DNA from: Thalassobius sp. Cn5-15
GTDB taxonomy: Bacteria; Pseudomonadota; Alphaproteobacteria; Rhodobacterales; Rhodobacteraceae
NCBI RefSeq assembly: GCF_022347685.1
Contig: NZ_JAKRGF010000003.1
Span: 248,001 to 312,000 of the forward strand
Length of the DNA: 64,000 bases
Direction: 5' to 3'
Part shown: in pieces, positions 16,131-25,149 of the stretch
How the letters are laid out: every line of letters begins with the position of its first letter
How positions within the stretch are numbered: position 1 is the stretch's first letter
Notes under the pieces: generated by a model
Told to the model about the DNA's origin: nothing
Seen by the model: the letters and a program-made list of their open reading frames with translations, nothing else
Databases searched by the model: none
Position numbers and translations under genes: made by a program

Positions 16131-16831
16131 CACTCTTCGTTATACCGGTAACCAATACCATAAAGTGTTTCGATTGCAGAGAAGTCACTGTCGACTGTGC
16201 GCATCTTCTTGCGCAAACGCTTGATATGGCTATCGATGGTACGGTCATCCACGTAGACCTGATCATCATAAGCCACATCCATCAACTGATCGCGCGACTT
16301 CACGAAACCGGGGCGCTGCGCCAGCGCCTGCAGCAACAGAAATTCGGTCACGGTCAGGGTCACATCCTGGCCCTTCCAACTGACCGAATGACGCAACGGA
16401 TCCATCCGCAGTTCACCGCGCTCCATCACCTTCGTCTCTTCGGTTTCGGCGACAACATTACCGCTGACCGCATCCTGACGGCGCAGAAGCGCCCGGATGC
16501 GCTCCACCAGTAGACGCTGAGAAAACGGTTTTTTTACATAGTCGTCCGCGCCCATACGCAGACCCAGCACCTCATCGATCTCATCATCTTTGGATGTGAG
16601 GAAGATAACCGGCATGCTGGTTTTCTGACGCAAACGTTGCAACAGATCCATGCCGTCCATGCGCGGCATTTTAATATCGAGAACAGCCATATCGGGGAGC
16701 TTTTTGTTGAAAGCATCCAGCGCCGATTGGCCGTCGTTATAGGTTTCTACCTCAAACCCTTCTGCTTCGAGGGTCATGGCGACGGATGTCAGAATATTCC
16801 TGTCATCGTCCACAAGGGCGATCTTGGACAT
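16130..16831 (-). CDS. chvI: ChvI response regulator (OmpR family)
   Basis: A 233-residue two-domain regulator. Receiver domain (1-115) with acidic pocket D8/D9, phosphoacceptor D52 in [11 protein letters not shown] and [13 protein letters not shown] after the conserved Lys. The C-terminal winged helix (~135-230) has [20 protein letters not shown] and the [17 protein letters not shown] recognition helix. It is phosphorylated by ChvG and controls envelope, exopolysaccharide and central carbon genes in relatives. It heads the operon chvI-chvG-hprK-rapZ-EIIA-HPr and is divergent from pckA across 381 bases, an arrangement widely conserved in alphaproteobacteria. Confidence 0.96.
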   Translation of the reverse strand: MSKIALVDDDRNILTSVAMTLEAEGFEVETYNDGQSALDAFNKKLPDMAVLDIKMPRMDGMDLLQRLRQKTSMPVIFLTSKDDEIDEVLGLRMGADDYVKKPFSQRLLVERIRALLRRQDAVSGNVVAETEETKVMERGELRMDPLRHSVSWKGQDVTLTVTEFLLLQALAQRPGFVKSRDQLMDVAYDDQVYVDDRTIDSHIKRLRKKMRTVDSDFSAIETLYGIGYRYNEE

Positions 16832-17035
16832 CGGAGTTATCCTCTACTGCTTTTCTTGCCTGTTTTTTGACACATTATGCCCAAACTTGGTTAGGGCAAT
16901 CAATCGAAATCGGCGAATCACATGGGGTGGAGATTCGATTTCACCGTGATTTCCTCAATAGATGGCTAATTTGTCTCACATTTTGCGGGACGACCGGTGT
17001 CGATAGGAAACTTTCCGCTACGTAGGTGGCGTTGA

Positions 17036-17064
17036 TTGCGCTAAAGCATCAATGGTTGCGCTAA
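17036..17064 (+). promoter_or_regulatory. direct repeat TTGCGCTAA x2 upstream of pckA
   Basis: TTGCGCTAA occurs at 17036-17044 and again at 17056-17064. The copies start exactly 20 bp apart, about two helical turns, so a protein could bind both on one face. The site lies 150-180 bases before the pckA ATG inside the 381-base chvI-pckA gap. It might serve a gluconeogenesis regulator or ChvI. The rest of that gap (16832-17035) shows AT-rich sequence but no gene. Confidence 0.45.
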
Positions 17065-17116
17065 CTGGCAAAACCCGCCTGTTCCTTCACATAACCGACA
17101 TGTTAAAGGACGCCCC

Positions 17117-17161
17117 ATCGGGTGTGTCGCCCGATCTGGCACGAAAGCCGAGTTTCGTGCC
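17117..17161 (+). promoter_or_regulatory. tandem hairpins in the pckA leader
   Basis: First stem ATCGGG (17117-17122) / CCCGAT (17130-17135); second stem GGCACGAAA (17138-17146) / TTTCGTGCC (17153-17161) with a 6-base loop. They end 51 bases before the pckA ATG. No T-run follows, so they are not a normal terminator. They may shape translation or stability of the leader. I do not recognise a known riboswitch. Confidence 0.45.
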
Positions 17162-17212
17162 GAGTGGTTAAAATCATCCACGCCCTATGCGCGGACACAG
17201 GAGCTTAGCAAT

Positions 17213-18811
17213 ATGACATTTGGACGGGTAAACCCGCAATTCCAGCTAGAAGATCAGGGGATCACTGGGCTGGGCGATGTCTACTACAACCTGATGGAGC
17301 CGGCCCTGATTGAGGCCGCCCTGAAGAATGGCGAAGGCAAACTGGGACAAGGCGGGGCGTTTCTGGTCACCACCGGTAAGTTCACCGGTCGTTCGCCCAA
17401 AGACAAACATGTCGTAAAGACCGCCGATGTTGCAGACAAAATCTGGTGGGAAAACAACAAAGCGATGTCGCCCGAAGGCTTTGACGCGCTACACGCCGAT
17501 ATGCTGGAGCATATGAAAGGCAAAGACTACTACGTACAGGATCTGATCGGCGGCTCCGACCCCGAACATTCGATCAACGTGCGTATGGTGACCGAGCTGG
17601 CCTGGCACAACCTCTTCATCCGTCACCTGCTGCGCCGCCCCGAACGTGAGGCACTGAACAGCTTTGTGTCGGACTTCACCGTCATCAACTGCCCCAGCTT
17701 CAGCGCAGATCCTGAACGCCACAACTGCCGTTCGGAAACCGTGATCGCGATGAACTTTGAAAAGAAACTGATTCTGATCGGTGGCACCCAATACGCTGGT
17801 GAGAACAAGAAATCTGTCTTCACCCTGCTGAACTACCTGCTGCCTGAAAAAGGTATCATGCCGATGCACTGCTCGGCCAACCACGCAATCGGCAACCCTG
17901 TCGACACCGCGATCTTCTTCGGTCTGTCGGGTACCGGCAAAACCACCCTGTCCGCCGATCCCTCGCGCACCCTGATCGGTGACGACGAACATGGCTGGTC
18001 GGATCGTGGCACCTTCAACTTTGAAGGCGGCTGCTACGCCAAGACCATCGGCCTGAACCCCGAAGCAGAGCCCGAGATTTACGCCACCACGTCGAAGTTT
18101 GGCACCGTCATCGAAAACATGGTCTTTGATGAAGAGACCTTTGAACTCGACTTCGAAGATTCGAGCCTGACGCAGAACATGCGCTGCGCCTACCCTCTGG
18201 AGTACATTTCAAACTCCTCCGAATCGGCACTGGGTGGTCACCCGAAAAACGTGATCCTGCTGACCTGCGATGCCTATGGCGTTCTGCCTCCGATCGCACG
18301 CCTGACCCCAGCGCAAGCCATGTACCACTTCCTGTCCGGCTTCACCTCGAAGACCCCCGGCACAGAACGTGGTGTGGTTGAGCCTGAACCGACCTTCTCG
18401 ACTTGTTTCGGTGCGCCCTTCATGCCCCGTCGCCCGGAAGAGTACGGCAACCTGCTGCGCGAAAAGATCGCCAAGCACGGCGCAACCTGCTGGCTGGTCA
18501 ATACCGGCTGGACCGGCGGCGCATTTGGCACCGGTTCGCGTATGCCGATCAAAGCAACCCGTGGCCTTCTGACCACAGCGCTGGAAGGCACCCTGAACGA
18601 AGTTGAATTCCGCAAGGACGACAACTTCGGCTTCGACGTGCCGGTTTCGGTTCCCGGTGTAGACACTGCCCTGCTGGATCCGCGCCAGACCTGGGCCGAC
18701 GCCGCAGCCTATGACGCACAAGCTGCCAAGCTGGTAGGCATGTTCGCCGACAACTTCGAACAGTACCTGCCCCACATCGATGATGATGTGAAAGCAGCAG
18801 CCATCGGTTAA
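17213..18811 (+). CDS. pckA: phosphoenolpyruvate carboxykinase (ATP)
   Basis: A 532-residue enzyme converting oxaloacetate and ATP to PEP, CO2 and ADP, the entry step of gluconeogenesis from organic acids. Motifs: the N-terminal [10 protein letters not shown] (substrate Arg), the P-loop GLSGTGKTT at 237-245 with the following LSADP, and the metal and adenine sites LIGDDEHGW and [15 protein letters not shown]. Length and motifs match the ATP-dependent family. ATG 17213 follows GGAGC. It is divergent from chvI; in relatives ChvI affects pckA expression. The leader carries two hairpins and a direct repeat, and a terminator follows the gene. Confidence 0.97.
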   Translation: MTFGRVNPQFQLEDQGITGLGDVYYNLMEPALIEAALKNGEGKLGQGGAFLVTTGKFTGRSPKDKHVVKTADVADKIWWENNKAMSPEGFDALHADMLEHMKGKDYYVQDLIGGSDPEHSINVRMVTELAWHNLFIRHLLRRPEREALNSFVSDFTVINCPSFSADPERHNCRSETVIAMNFEKKLILIGGTQYAGENKKSVFTLLNYLLPEKGIMPMHCSANHAIGNPVDTAIFFGLSGTGKTTLSADPSRTLIGDDEHGWSDRGTFNFEGGCYAKTIGLNPEAEPEIYATTSKFGTVIENMVFDEETFELDFEDSSLTQNMRCAYPLEYISNSSESALGGHPKNVILLTCDAYGVLPPIARLTPAQAMYHFLSGFTSKTPGTERGVVEPEPTFSTCFGAPFMPRRPEEYGNLLREKIAKHGATCWLVNTGWTGGAFGTGSRMPIKATRGLLTTALEGTLNEVEFRKDDNFGFDVPVSVPGVDTALLDPRQTWADAAAYDAQAAKLVGMFADNFEQYLPHIDDDVKAAAIG

Positions 18812-18835
18812 ACTGACCTGAATGACCGAGATAGA

Positions 18836-18867
18836 AACGCCCCGACCACAAGGCCGGGGCGTTTTTT
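18836..18867 (+). terminator. intrinsic terminator after pckA
   Basis: AACGCCCCG (18836-18844) pairs with CGGGGCGTT (18855-18863), followed by a run of T to 18867. It lies 25 bases beyond the stop codon. Confidence 0.9.
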
Positions 18868-18876
18868 ATTGTAAGA

Positions 18877-19584
18877 TCAGCCAGCGTGATCCGGATCGAG
18901 CGGCACATGCATCACATGGCAAAGGTCGCGTTGCGCCATCCAGACCATATTGCAGGCAATCTGAGCCTCCTGCCCCTGAACCGCCCAGTTCAAACAATAG
19001 GGATCGCTGTGCATATACCCCTCCCTCTCGGCCAGACCACGACGGGCGGTAGGGCGTTTGATGAAACCGAACAGATGATCGGGATCCCAGTGCAGCATCG
19101 CCATCATAAAGGCATAGCGCGCCAACAGGTCAATCAACCCGCGACCGCGATAAGCCGGATCATCGGCCAGCCACATCTCGCCATGATAGGCAACACGCCC
19201 CGTAATCATCGCCGCCCCCGGCCCCGGCTGGAACCAAGACCTTTCCAGATCCAGATCCACCCCACCGGGAGGGAAATCGACAAACCGCTGGCTCAGATAG
19301 GCCCCAAGGGTCTGACCACACAGGTCCAGCAGCCTCAACGCTTGAGTGTGCAAAACGCGACCATCTTTGCCGCGCCCAACCACCCAGATGACATTCGTTT
19401 TGGGCAGAAAGCTGCGGCGAGGATCAAAGGGTGGGCTGAGCGGCTGCTCCGATCGATGGGTTGCGATAATTTCCGCAAACTCGTCAAAACTATCCCCCAC
19501 GGTCAGGTTCATATCACCAGCCACCAACCGCTGGGTAATCGCAGTAACATGGCGGGCACTTTCACAGACATCTTGAATTTTCAT
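18877..19584 (-). CDS. uncharacterised protein with GNAT-like segment
   Basis: A 235-residue soluble protein I cannot assign firmly. Residues ~135-190 (MITGRVAYHGEMWLADDPAYRGRG, then LIDLLARYAFMMAM) look like beta4-alpha3 of a GNAT acetyltransferase: RGRGLID fits the pyrophosphate-binding R/Q-x-x-G-x-G/A loop. The first 100 residues and the last 45 match nothing I know. Start ATG 19584 follows AGGAGAG at 7 bases. The gene lies 69 bases downstream of the LysR-headed regulator on the same strand, so the two may form an operon. It may modify a small molecule or protein; this is inference. Confidence 0.6.
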   Translation of the reverse strand: MKIQDVCESARHVTAITQRLVAGDMNLTVGDSFDEFAEIIATHRSEQPLSPPFDPRRSFLPKTNVIWVVGRGKDGRVLHTQALRLLDLCGQTLGAYLSQRFVDFPPGGVDLDLERSWFQPGPGAAMITGRVAYHGEMWLADDPAYRGRGLIDLLARYAFMMAMLHWDPDHLFGFIKRPTARRGLAEREGYMHSDPYCLNWAVQGQEAQIACNMVWMAQRDLCHVMHVPLDPDHAG

Positions 19585-19653
19585 TTGGGTCTCTCCTGTC
19601 ATTAAACAGAGGATCAACTATACCCAAGATTGTGAGTCGTTACGCCTATACAC

Positions 19654-20529
19654 TTAATCAGGTGTCAGATCGTCCATAATAAGCGAGGCTGGCATACGTT
19701 CGATTTCTTCCTGCGACAGACCATGGATGCGCAGATTATGACTACGCACCACCAGCGACGCCAACGCAAAGCTGCCATCAGGATAGCGACAGCCTAACAG
19801 CAGGCGTTTAAAACTGATCGGCTCATTCATCCCAAATTCGCCACGGTCCATACGAGTGTGGACGTGGTCATAGCGCAACCCGCCTGAGGCGCGAATTTCC
19901 TCAAACGGTTGGTGCAGCTGAGCCGCATGGGCCTGCCCACCGGGCAACAAGGGCACCTCACGGCCAATGGCGCTATATTCCCAGCGCTGGCCATACCAGC
20001 TGGCATAAGAGCTTTTGCTGCCGACACCTGAACAGACCCACCCGACCGAGGCACGGCGAAACACCATCAAAAAGTCACGGATAGGCGCCAGCGCCTCATG
20101 GGTAATGTCACCACAGGCCGCTGCCCAGCATTGCACCGCCGCGCGCAGGAGGGCGGATTCATCAGACCATAAATCCCCCAGCCCGTGCTGCTGTAGATAG
20201 AAGTACCAGCCGTCCTGAGGTGTCTTAAAAATATGGTAGAGCCCCTCGCGATGCCCCGCTTCGTTGTTCAGCCAGGCCAGCCCGCGTTCCTGCAGATCCT
20301 GCGCTTCTTGCAAGGCGTGGCGCCCCGCCTCTGACAGGTGATATTGGCGGTCATCGACCAGAAACAGACGTTCGCCCTTGATCTCCTCTAACGTGGCGAT
20401 GTGGCGGCGCACGGTTTGCCGTGTTGACCCCAGTTGTTCCACTGCACGTGAGAGGTTCAAAGTCCCCGCCAGCGTGGTAAATGAGCGCAGCATTTCAAAC
20501 AGCAATGGGTGATTCTTCAGTTCAGCCAT
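19654..20529 (-). CDS. LysR-type HTH protein with non-canonical C-terminal domain
   Basis: A 291-residue regulator. Residues 5-70 form a LysR-style winged helix-turn-helix: LLRAF-like SFTTLAGTLNLSRAVEQLGSTRQ, then TVRRHIATLEEIKGERLF and a long linker helix. The remaining ~200 residues (for example WYFYLQQHGLGDLWSDE and AAVQCWAAACGDI) do not show the substrate-binding fold of LysR proteins and contain many aromatic residues. So it is probably a Rhodobacterales-specific sensor type. It is followed by the GNAT-like gene in the same direction. The ligand is unknown. Confidence 0.65.
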   Translation of the reverse strand: MAELKNHPLLFEMLRSFTTLAGTLNLSRAVEQLGSTRQTVRRHIATLEEIKGERLFLVDDRQYHLSEAGRHALQEAQDLQERGLAWLNNEAGHREGLYHIFKTPQDGWYFYLQQHGLGDLWSDESALLRAAVQCWAAACGDITHEALAPIRDFLMVFRRASVGWVCSGVGSKSSYASWYGQRWEYSAIGREVPLLPGGQAHAAQLHQPFEEIRASGGLRYDHVHTRMDRGEFGMNEPISFKRLLLGCRYPDGSFALASLVVRSHNLRIHGLSQEEIERMPASLIMDDLTPD

Positions 20530-20762
20530 AGCAAACCCATGAGTTGCAGAAGTTCCGGTGGATACCCGACAATGGTTAACAGCCGCTTGATGCCCCAGCT
20601 AAAGACACATCGAAGCCCTATTTTTTATGACGTTAGGTTAGTGGTAAATAAATCATACATCAATGGGTGATTTGCATAACCTATCCGAGAATTTCTAATC
20701 AATTGATTGAAAGCTATGGTGAATAATACTTCTTGTGGTAGTCCACTCACAGGAATAACCAC

Positions 20763-21137
20763 ATGTCGCACCCAGTAGATATCCACGTCGGTAAAAAACT
20801 GAAAAACCTGCGCGTTCTGCGCGGTCAGACCCAGACCGATGTTGCCAAAGGCCTGAACATCTCTTTCCAGCAAGTGCAGAAGTACGAGCTGGGCCGCAAC
20901 CGCATCTCGGCCAGCAAACTGTATGAGATTGCCAACATTCTGAACGTACCCCCGGCCTATTTCTTTGAAGGCCTGGATCAGAACGCTGATTCCACCTCGC
21001 CAGTAATTGACGAGGAAACCGCGCGCATCGCGGCTGTCTTCGGCAAAATTCAGGACGACCGCCTGAAAGCGCAGATCCGTTCGTTCATCGACGCGGTGGC
21101 GGGATATGTGCCTGCGGAAACCGCCTCTAACAACTGA
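20763..21137 (+). CDS. XRE family helix-turn-helix regulator
   Basis: A 124-residue regulator. HTH_3 domain at 9-65: VGKKLKNLRVLRGQTQTDVAKGL, NISFQQVQKYELGRNRIS (recognition helix), then ASKLYEIANILNVPPAYFFEG. The C-terminal half (66-124) is acidic, with a helix that may dimerise, and no ligand domain. Homologues of this size are common in alphaproteobacteria and in several cases act in development or metabolism; the target is not visible here. The 233-base AT-rich region upstream carries its promoter but no gene. A terminator follows at 21181. Confidence 0.85.
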   Translation: MSHPVDIHVGKKLKNLRVLRGQTQTDVAKGLNISFQQVQKYELGRNRISASKLYEIANILNVPPAYFFEGLDQNADSTSPVIDEETARIAAVFGKIQDDRLKAQIRSFIDAVAGYVPAETASNN

Positions 21138-21180
21138 TCCAGAGGCGGCATTTCCGCCTTCTCAGTTGACCAAATACAGA

Positions 21181-21215
21181 ACCGGACGGGCGGTGGGGCG
21201 CCTGTCCGGTTTTTC
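21181..21215 (+). terminator. terminator between the XRE and TauE/SafE genes
   Basis: ACCGGAC (21181-21187), with inner GGGCG/CGCC pairing, pairs with GTCCGGT (21204-21210) and is followed by TTTTTCTT. A smaller hairpin (AGGCGG 21143-21148 / CCGCCT 21154-21159) lies just before it. Confidence 0.8.
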
Positions 21216-21986
21216 TTATCCCAGCAGCGCGCGCCGCATCAGGTTCAGCGCCGCGATCAGCAGAACCACCAGTGTCACCTTTTTGAACGCTGCCTGATCA
21301 ATACGTTCATGCAATTGGAACCCGACCCAAGTGCCAAGCAGCGCAGGCACCAGCAGACTGGCGGAAAACACAACAGTATCTGCACGCACCACGCCAGATT
21401 TGATGTGCGCCAGAAACAGCACCAACGCGCCTAGACCGTAGATCACCCCCTGAATACGCAGCTGTTCTGACTTGGGCGTTTCCAGTGCGGTCAGATACAT
21501 CACCGTTGGCGGCCCCCAAACACCCGAAACACCACCAATCGCGCCAGCCAATAGCGCAATCAGCGCCTCAACCAAACCGCGCCCGTTGGTGGGCAGACGC
21601 AATTGCGCACCCGCCAGCTGGATCAGCGCAAACCCCGTCACCGGCACCGCAATTAACAAAAGCAGCGTGTCAGGATCCACCAGACGGACCAATTGTGCAC
21701 TCAGCACAATGGCAGTGCCCCCCACCAACATGAAAACACGGAACCGCTTCATCGACTGCCAAGCCGCCGCGCGTCCCTGCCGCAGCGCCTGCCAGCCATT
21801 TGTGGCCAAGGTGGGCAACATCAGACCGGCCAGCGCCAGTTCCGGCGATATTACACTGCTGAGGCCGGAAATCAGGATCATAGGCATGGCAAATCCTACC
21901 ATGCCCTTAATCACCCCAGCCCCCAGAGCGATCACAAAGGCCAGAAGGTAAGTTTCGAAACTGAGAAGAGCAAAAAGGATATCCAT
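21216..21986 (-). CDS. TauE/SafE (TSUP) family sulfite/organosulfonate exporter-like permease
   Basis: A 256-residue inner-membrane protein with about eight hydrophobic helices. The family mark is a glycine-rich duplicated motif: ALGAGVIKGMVGFAMPMILI in helix 1 and LLAGAIGGVSGVWGPPTVMYL in the middle. TSUP members export sulfite, sulfoacetate or other small organic anions; the substrate here is unknown. ATG 21986 is preferred (AGG just ahead) over ATG 22001. It is divergent from mcd with a 145-base gap. Confidence 0.85.
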   Translation of the reverse strand: MDILFALLSFETYLLAFVIALGAGVIKGMVGFAMPMILISGLSSVISPELALAGLMLPTLATNGWQALRQGRAAAWQSMKRFRVFMLVGGTAIVLSAQLVRLVDPDTLLLLIAVPVTGFALIQLAGAQLRLPTNGRGLVEALIALLAGAIGGVSGVWGPPTVMYLTALETPKSEQLRIQGVIYGLGALVLFLAHIKSGVVRADTVVFSASLLVPALLGTWVGFQLHERIDQAAFKKVTLVVLLIAALNLMRRALLG

Positions 21987-22131
21987 AGTGCCTGATATCA
22001 TGTTGCTAGCGTGAACGCGGAGAAATTCGAGGCGGTAACTTTAGGAAAGTTACAAAATGACGTTCGGTATTTTTGTTGCGCTGCAGTTGCGAAATAGATA
22101 TGCACAGTGCAGCAAAAAAAGGATTTGATTC

Positions 22132-23820
22132 ATGGCTCATGATGGACAGGACCTGACGATGACGCAATCTGCCCTCCTCCCCGATCTGTTGAAACTGACC
22201 GGCGCGGCGGTAGCCCCGGTTGAAGCACTGCTGGAAACTGCGACCATCCGCGTGCGCGAAACCGTTTCCAAGGAAGGTCGTGTCTCAGGCGCACTGCTGG
22301 AAGAAAACCAAACCGCAGCGCATGGCCTGGCGTGGCTGGCGACCTATGCCTTTTCACTGAAGCAAATGCAGGCCTGGGCCGAAAAACTGTCCGGCGAGGG
22401 CAAGTTTGGCAAGATGGAACAGCTGATCCACCAGATCGCCTTCGGGGAATACCTGTGGCAGGTTTACGGCGGCATCCCGATGAGCCAGAACGAAATCATC
22501 CGTCTACAGGATCTGGGTCTGACCCAAGATGAAATGCGCGGCCTGATGACGCCTGAGGTGATGACCCTGTGCGACGGCGGCAACTCGCAAGCCGCGCGTG
22601 CGGCACTGGTCGATCTGATGCAAGACAACGCCGGTTTCGCCACCTTCGGCACCACCGGTCTGGACGAAGATCTGGAAATGATCCGCGACCAGTTCCGCCG
22701 CTACGCAGACGAACGTGTCGCTCCCAACGCTCACGAATGGCACCTGAACGACGAACTGATCCCGATGGAGATCATCGACGAACTGGCCGAAATGGGTGTC
22801 TTTGGTCTGACCATCCCAGAAGAGTTCGGTGGCCTGGGTATGTCCAAGGCGTCGATGGTGGTTGTGTCCGAAGAGCTGTCGCGCGGCTATATCGGTGTTG
22901 GCTCCCTCGGCACCCGGTCCGAAATTGCCGCAGAGTTGATCCTGGCCGGCGGTACAGATGAGCAAAAGGCACAGTGGCTGCCGAAACTCTCCAGTGGTGA
23001 AACCCTGCCCACCGCCGTCTTCACCGAGCCAAACACCGGTTCTGACCTCGGCTCTCTGCGTACCCGCGCGGTGAAAGGTGAGGATGGCGATTACACCATC
23101 ACCGGCAATAAAACATGGATCACCCACGCAGCGCGGACCCACGTGATGACTCTGCTGGCGCGCACCAACCCTGAAACCGACGACCACAAAGGCCTGTCGA
23201 TGTTCCTGGCGGAAAAGACCCCGGGCACCGACGAAAACCCCTTCCCCACCGAAGGCATGACCGGCGGTGAGATTGAGGTGCTGGGCTATCGCGGCATGAA
23301 GGAATACGAACTGGGCTTTGACGGCTTCAAGGTGAAGGGTGAAAACCTGCTGGGTGGCGTCGAAGGTCAAGGCTTCAAGCAGCTGATGAAAACCTTTGAA
23401 GCGGCCCGCATCCAGACCGCCGCCCGCGCCATTGGTGTCGCTCAGAACGCGCTGGAGGTTGGCATGCAATACGCCAACGACCGCAAGCAGTTCGGCAAGT
23501 CGCTGATCAACTTCCCCCGTGTGTCGGGCAAGCTAGCAATGATGGCGGTCGAAATCATGGTTGCGCGTCAGCTGACCTACTTCTCCGCTTGGGAAAAAGA
23601 CCACGATCAGCGCTGCGACCTAGAGGCTGGCATGGCCAAACTGCTGGGTGCACGTGTGGCCTGGGCGTCCGCGGACAACGCACTGCAGATCCACGGTGGC
23701 AACGGCTTTGCACTGGAATATCAGATCAGCCGCATCCTGTGTGACGCGCGGATCCTCAACATCTTTGAGGGTGCTGCTGAAATTCAGGCACAGGTGATTG
23801 CCCGCCGCCTGCTGGGCTAA
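22132..23820 (+). CDS. mcd: (2S)-methylsuccinyl-CoA dehydrogenase
   Basis: A 562-residue FAD enzyme of the acyl-CoA dehydrogenase family. About 175 extra residues precede the standard fold, which begins near GLDEDLEMIRDQFRRYADE; this N-terminal extension is the mark of Mcd, which oxidises methylsuccinyl-CoA to mesaconyl-CoA in the ethylmalonyl-CoA pathway of acetate and C2 assimilation. Family motifs follow: FTEPNTGSDLGSLRTRA and ITGNKTWITHA (FAD site), and at the end GGNGFALEYQISRILCDARI with the catalytic Glu in NIFEGAAEIQ. The other pathway genes are not in the window. A terminator follows. Confidence 0.88.
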   Translation: MAHDGQDLTMTQSALLPDLLKLTGAAVAPVEALLETATIRVRETVSKEGRVSGALLEENQTAAHGLAWLATYAFSLKQMQAWAEKLSGEGKFGKMEQLIHQIAFGEYLWQVYGGIPMSQNEIIRLQDLGLTQDEMRGLMTPEVMTLCDGGNSQAARAALVDLMQDNAGFATFGTTGLDEDLEMIRDQFRRYADERVAPNAHEWHLNDELIPMEIIDELAEMGVFGLTIPEEFGGLGMSKASMVVVSEELSRGYIGVGSLGTRSEIAAELILAGGTDEQKAQWLPKLSSGETLPTAVFTEPNTGSDLGSLRTRAVKGEDGDYTITGNKTWITHAARTHVMTLLARTNPETDDHKGLSMFLAEKTPGTDENPFPTEGMTGGEIEVLGYRGMKEYELGFDGFKVKGENLLGGVEGQGFKQLMKTFEAARIQTAARAIGVAQNALEVGMQYANDRKQFGKSLINFPRVSGKLAMMAVEIMVARQLTYFSAWEKDHDQRCDLEAGMAKLLGARVAWASADNALQIHGGNGFALEYQISRILCDARILNIFEGAAEIQAQVIARRLLG

Positions 23821-23844
23821 GCCCGCACAGCATGTGAAAAGCGA

Positions 23845-23872
23845 AAACGGCGCCCTCTGTGGCGCCGTTTTT
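23845..23872 (+). terminator. intrinsic terminator after mcd
   Basis: AAACGGCGCC (23845-23854) pairs with GGCGCCGTTT (23861-23870), loop CTCTGT, with T residues continuing to 23872. Confidence 0.85.
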
Positions 23873-23910
23873 GGTTTGAGTTTTTTGGAACATTGAAAGG
23901 GCGCGCACGG

Positions 23911-24885
23911 TTAGTCCGGCACGCAGATCTGCCCCTTCAGCGCGGCCTGTGTGGTGCGTATCAGCAACCCCGCGATAATCACGCAAAGGACAGCCAACAA
24001 GACGGTGCCAAAGACCGCATGCGCCATGCTGCCGGTGCCAGACGCAAAAGCGAAACTGGCGAGCGTGACCGCGGCAAACGGAAAGCTCAACGCCCAGAAG
24101 CTGAGCGCAAAAGGCAGCCGCAGAATGCGTGGCAGTTGCAGCACCACCAACAAGGTGAAGAAGTAAGCCGCATTGATCAGGAACCGCGCCACCGCATCCA
24201 CCTCGCCCGATAGGCGCAGCCATGCAAGAAAGGCAACCGCAGGCGGTGCGATCAGGATGACCAGCGTGGGCTGCAAACGTCCCGGCAGTGGATCGTGAAA
24301 GATCAGACGATTCATCACCAGCGCCAACAGCACGATCCAGAACAGCACCCCGACGGACCAGAAGTACCAGCTGATCTCAACATGCCCCAGCGACACCCCT
24401 GCAATGGGGACAAAGACATTGCCAACGGCCGGAATAAACCACGCGGGGCTCAGCTGGCCCGCTTGAAACGAGCGTGCTGAAATCCAGCCAGAGATCACCG
24501 CCAGCGTCGCGCCGCCCTGTAGCACCATACCGATCATCCACAGCCATTCCGCCAGAACGATATTGCGGGTCATACTGGCCACCCCCAACAACAACAGCGA
24601 AATCGGTATCGCCGAGAAAAAGGCCATTTTCACCGGATGGCACCATTCGGCCTGCACCGCGCGCGGATATTGCAGCAGTTTCGCCAGATAGCCCATCAAC
24701 AGCAGGAAGAAAGCAAAGCCCGTGAGGTAATAAAGCGTGTTCGCCACGCCCAGACCCAGCCCATAGTGGTAGGATCCCGCCTGCACCGCCAATGTCAGGC
24801 CAGACATGCCCATGATGGTCGCAAAAATGGTGATCGGGAAATGTTCCAGATTGCTGTGTTGCAACTCTGCTCTTTGGTCTGTCAT
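23911..24885 (-). CDS. TDT/SLAC1-type permease (TehA-like)
   Basis: A 324-residue integral membrane protein with about ten hydrophobic helices and a short hydrophilic N-terminus (MTDQRAELQHSNLEHFP). The pattern HFPITIFATIMGMSGLTLA at the start of helix 1 and WFIPAVGNVFVPIAG mid-protein belong to the tellurite-resistance/dicarboxylate transporter (TDT) and SLAC1 anion-channel family. Known members pass nitrate, malate, sulfite or other anions; the substrate is not readable. ATG 24885 follows AAAGGG; 29 codons upstream in the frame are not needed. Confidence 0.8.
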   Translation of the reverse strand: MTDQRAELQHSNLEHFPITIFATIMGMSGLTLAVQAGSYHYGLGLGVANTLYYLTGFAFFLLLMGYLAKLLQYPRAVQAEWCHPVKMAFFSAIPISLLLLGVASMTRNIVLAEWLWMIGMVLQGGATLAVISGWISARSFQAGQLSPAWFIPAVGNVFVPIAGVSLGHVEISWYFWSVGVLFWIVLLALVMNRLIFHDPLPGRLQPTLVILIAPPAVAFLAWLRLSGEVDAVARFLINAAYFFTLLVVLQLPRILRLPFALSFWALSFPFAAVTLASFAFASGTGSMAHAVFGTVLLAVLCVIIAGLLIRTTQAALKGQICVPD

Positions 24886-25050
24886 GTCAGCCCTTTCTTT
24901 GATCTGCGGGTGACATTCCGCAAACCGCATATTTATCGTCCGCTTTGTGCCGCAAGACCTATGCCAGATCAAGGCACACGGATTGCGACAAAAGCAACCT
25001 TTGGCAGCCTCTCATCCCTTCACAATCTGCTGGTTCATGCATCGCACAAA

Positions 25051-25081
25051 GGAAAAAGGGCCGGTGCAATAACCGGCCCTT
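25051..25081 (-). terminator. terminator of the pyrimidine-type ABC transporter operon
   Basis: On the minus strand AAGGGCCGGT (25081-25072) pairs with ACCGGCCCTT (25065-25056), loop TATTGC, followed by TTTTTCC. It lies about 70 bases beyond the binding-protein gene's stop. Confidence 0.85.
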
Positions 25082-25149
25082 GGGGCTGTTTTACGGAGGC
25101 CCAGCGTTCTGCGGCACTTGGTTCAGTGTTTTTATTTAAGGCCAGTGCC

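Noticed and set aside
16131-16133. GTG start for chvG as the only start
   Set aside because: ATG 16130 gives the same protein minus one residue with a TGATG overlap; both are possible, so the GTG reading is not essential.
22050-22125. operator resembling PhaR-type CTGC sites upstream of mcd
   Set aside because: The CTGCAG and TTGC repeats there are irregular and do not match a consensus I can state with confidence.
22504-23469. 321-codon minus-strand frame within mcd
   Set aside because: High GC third positions give long antisense frames; Mcd has full-length family similarity on the other strand.
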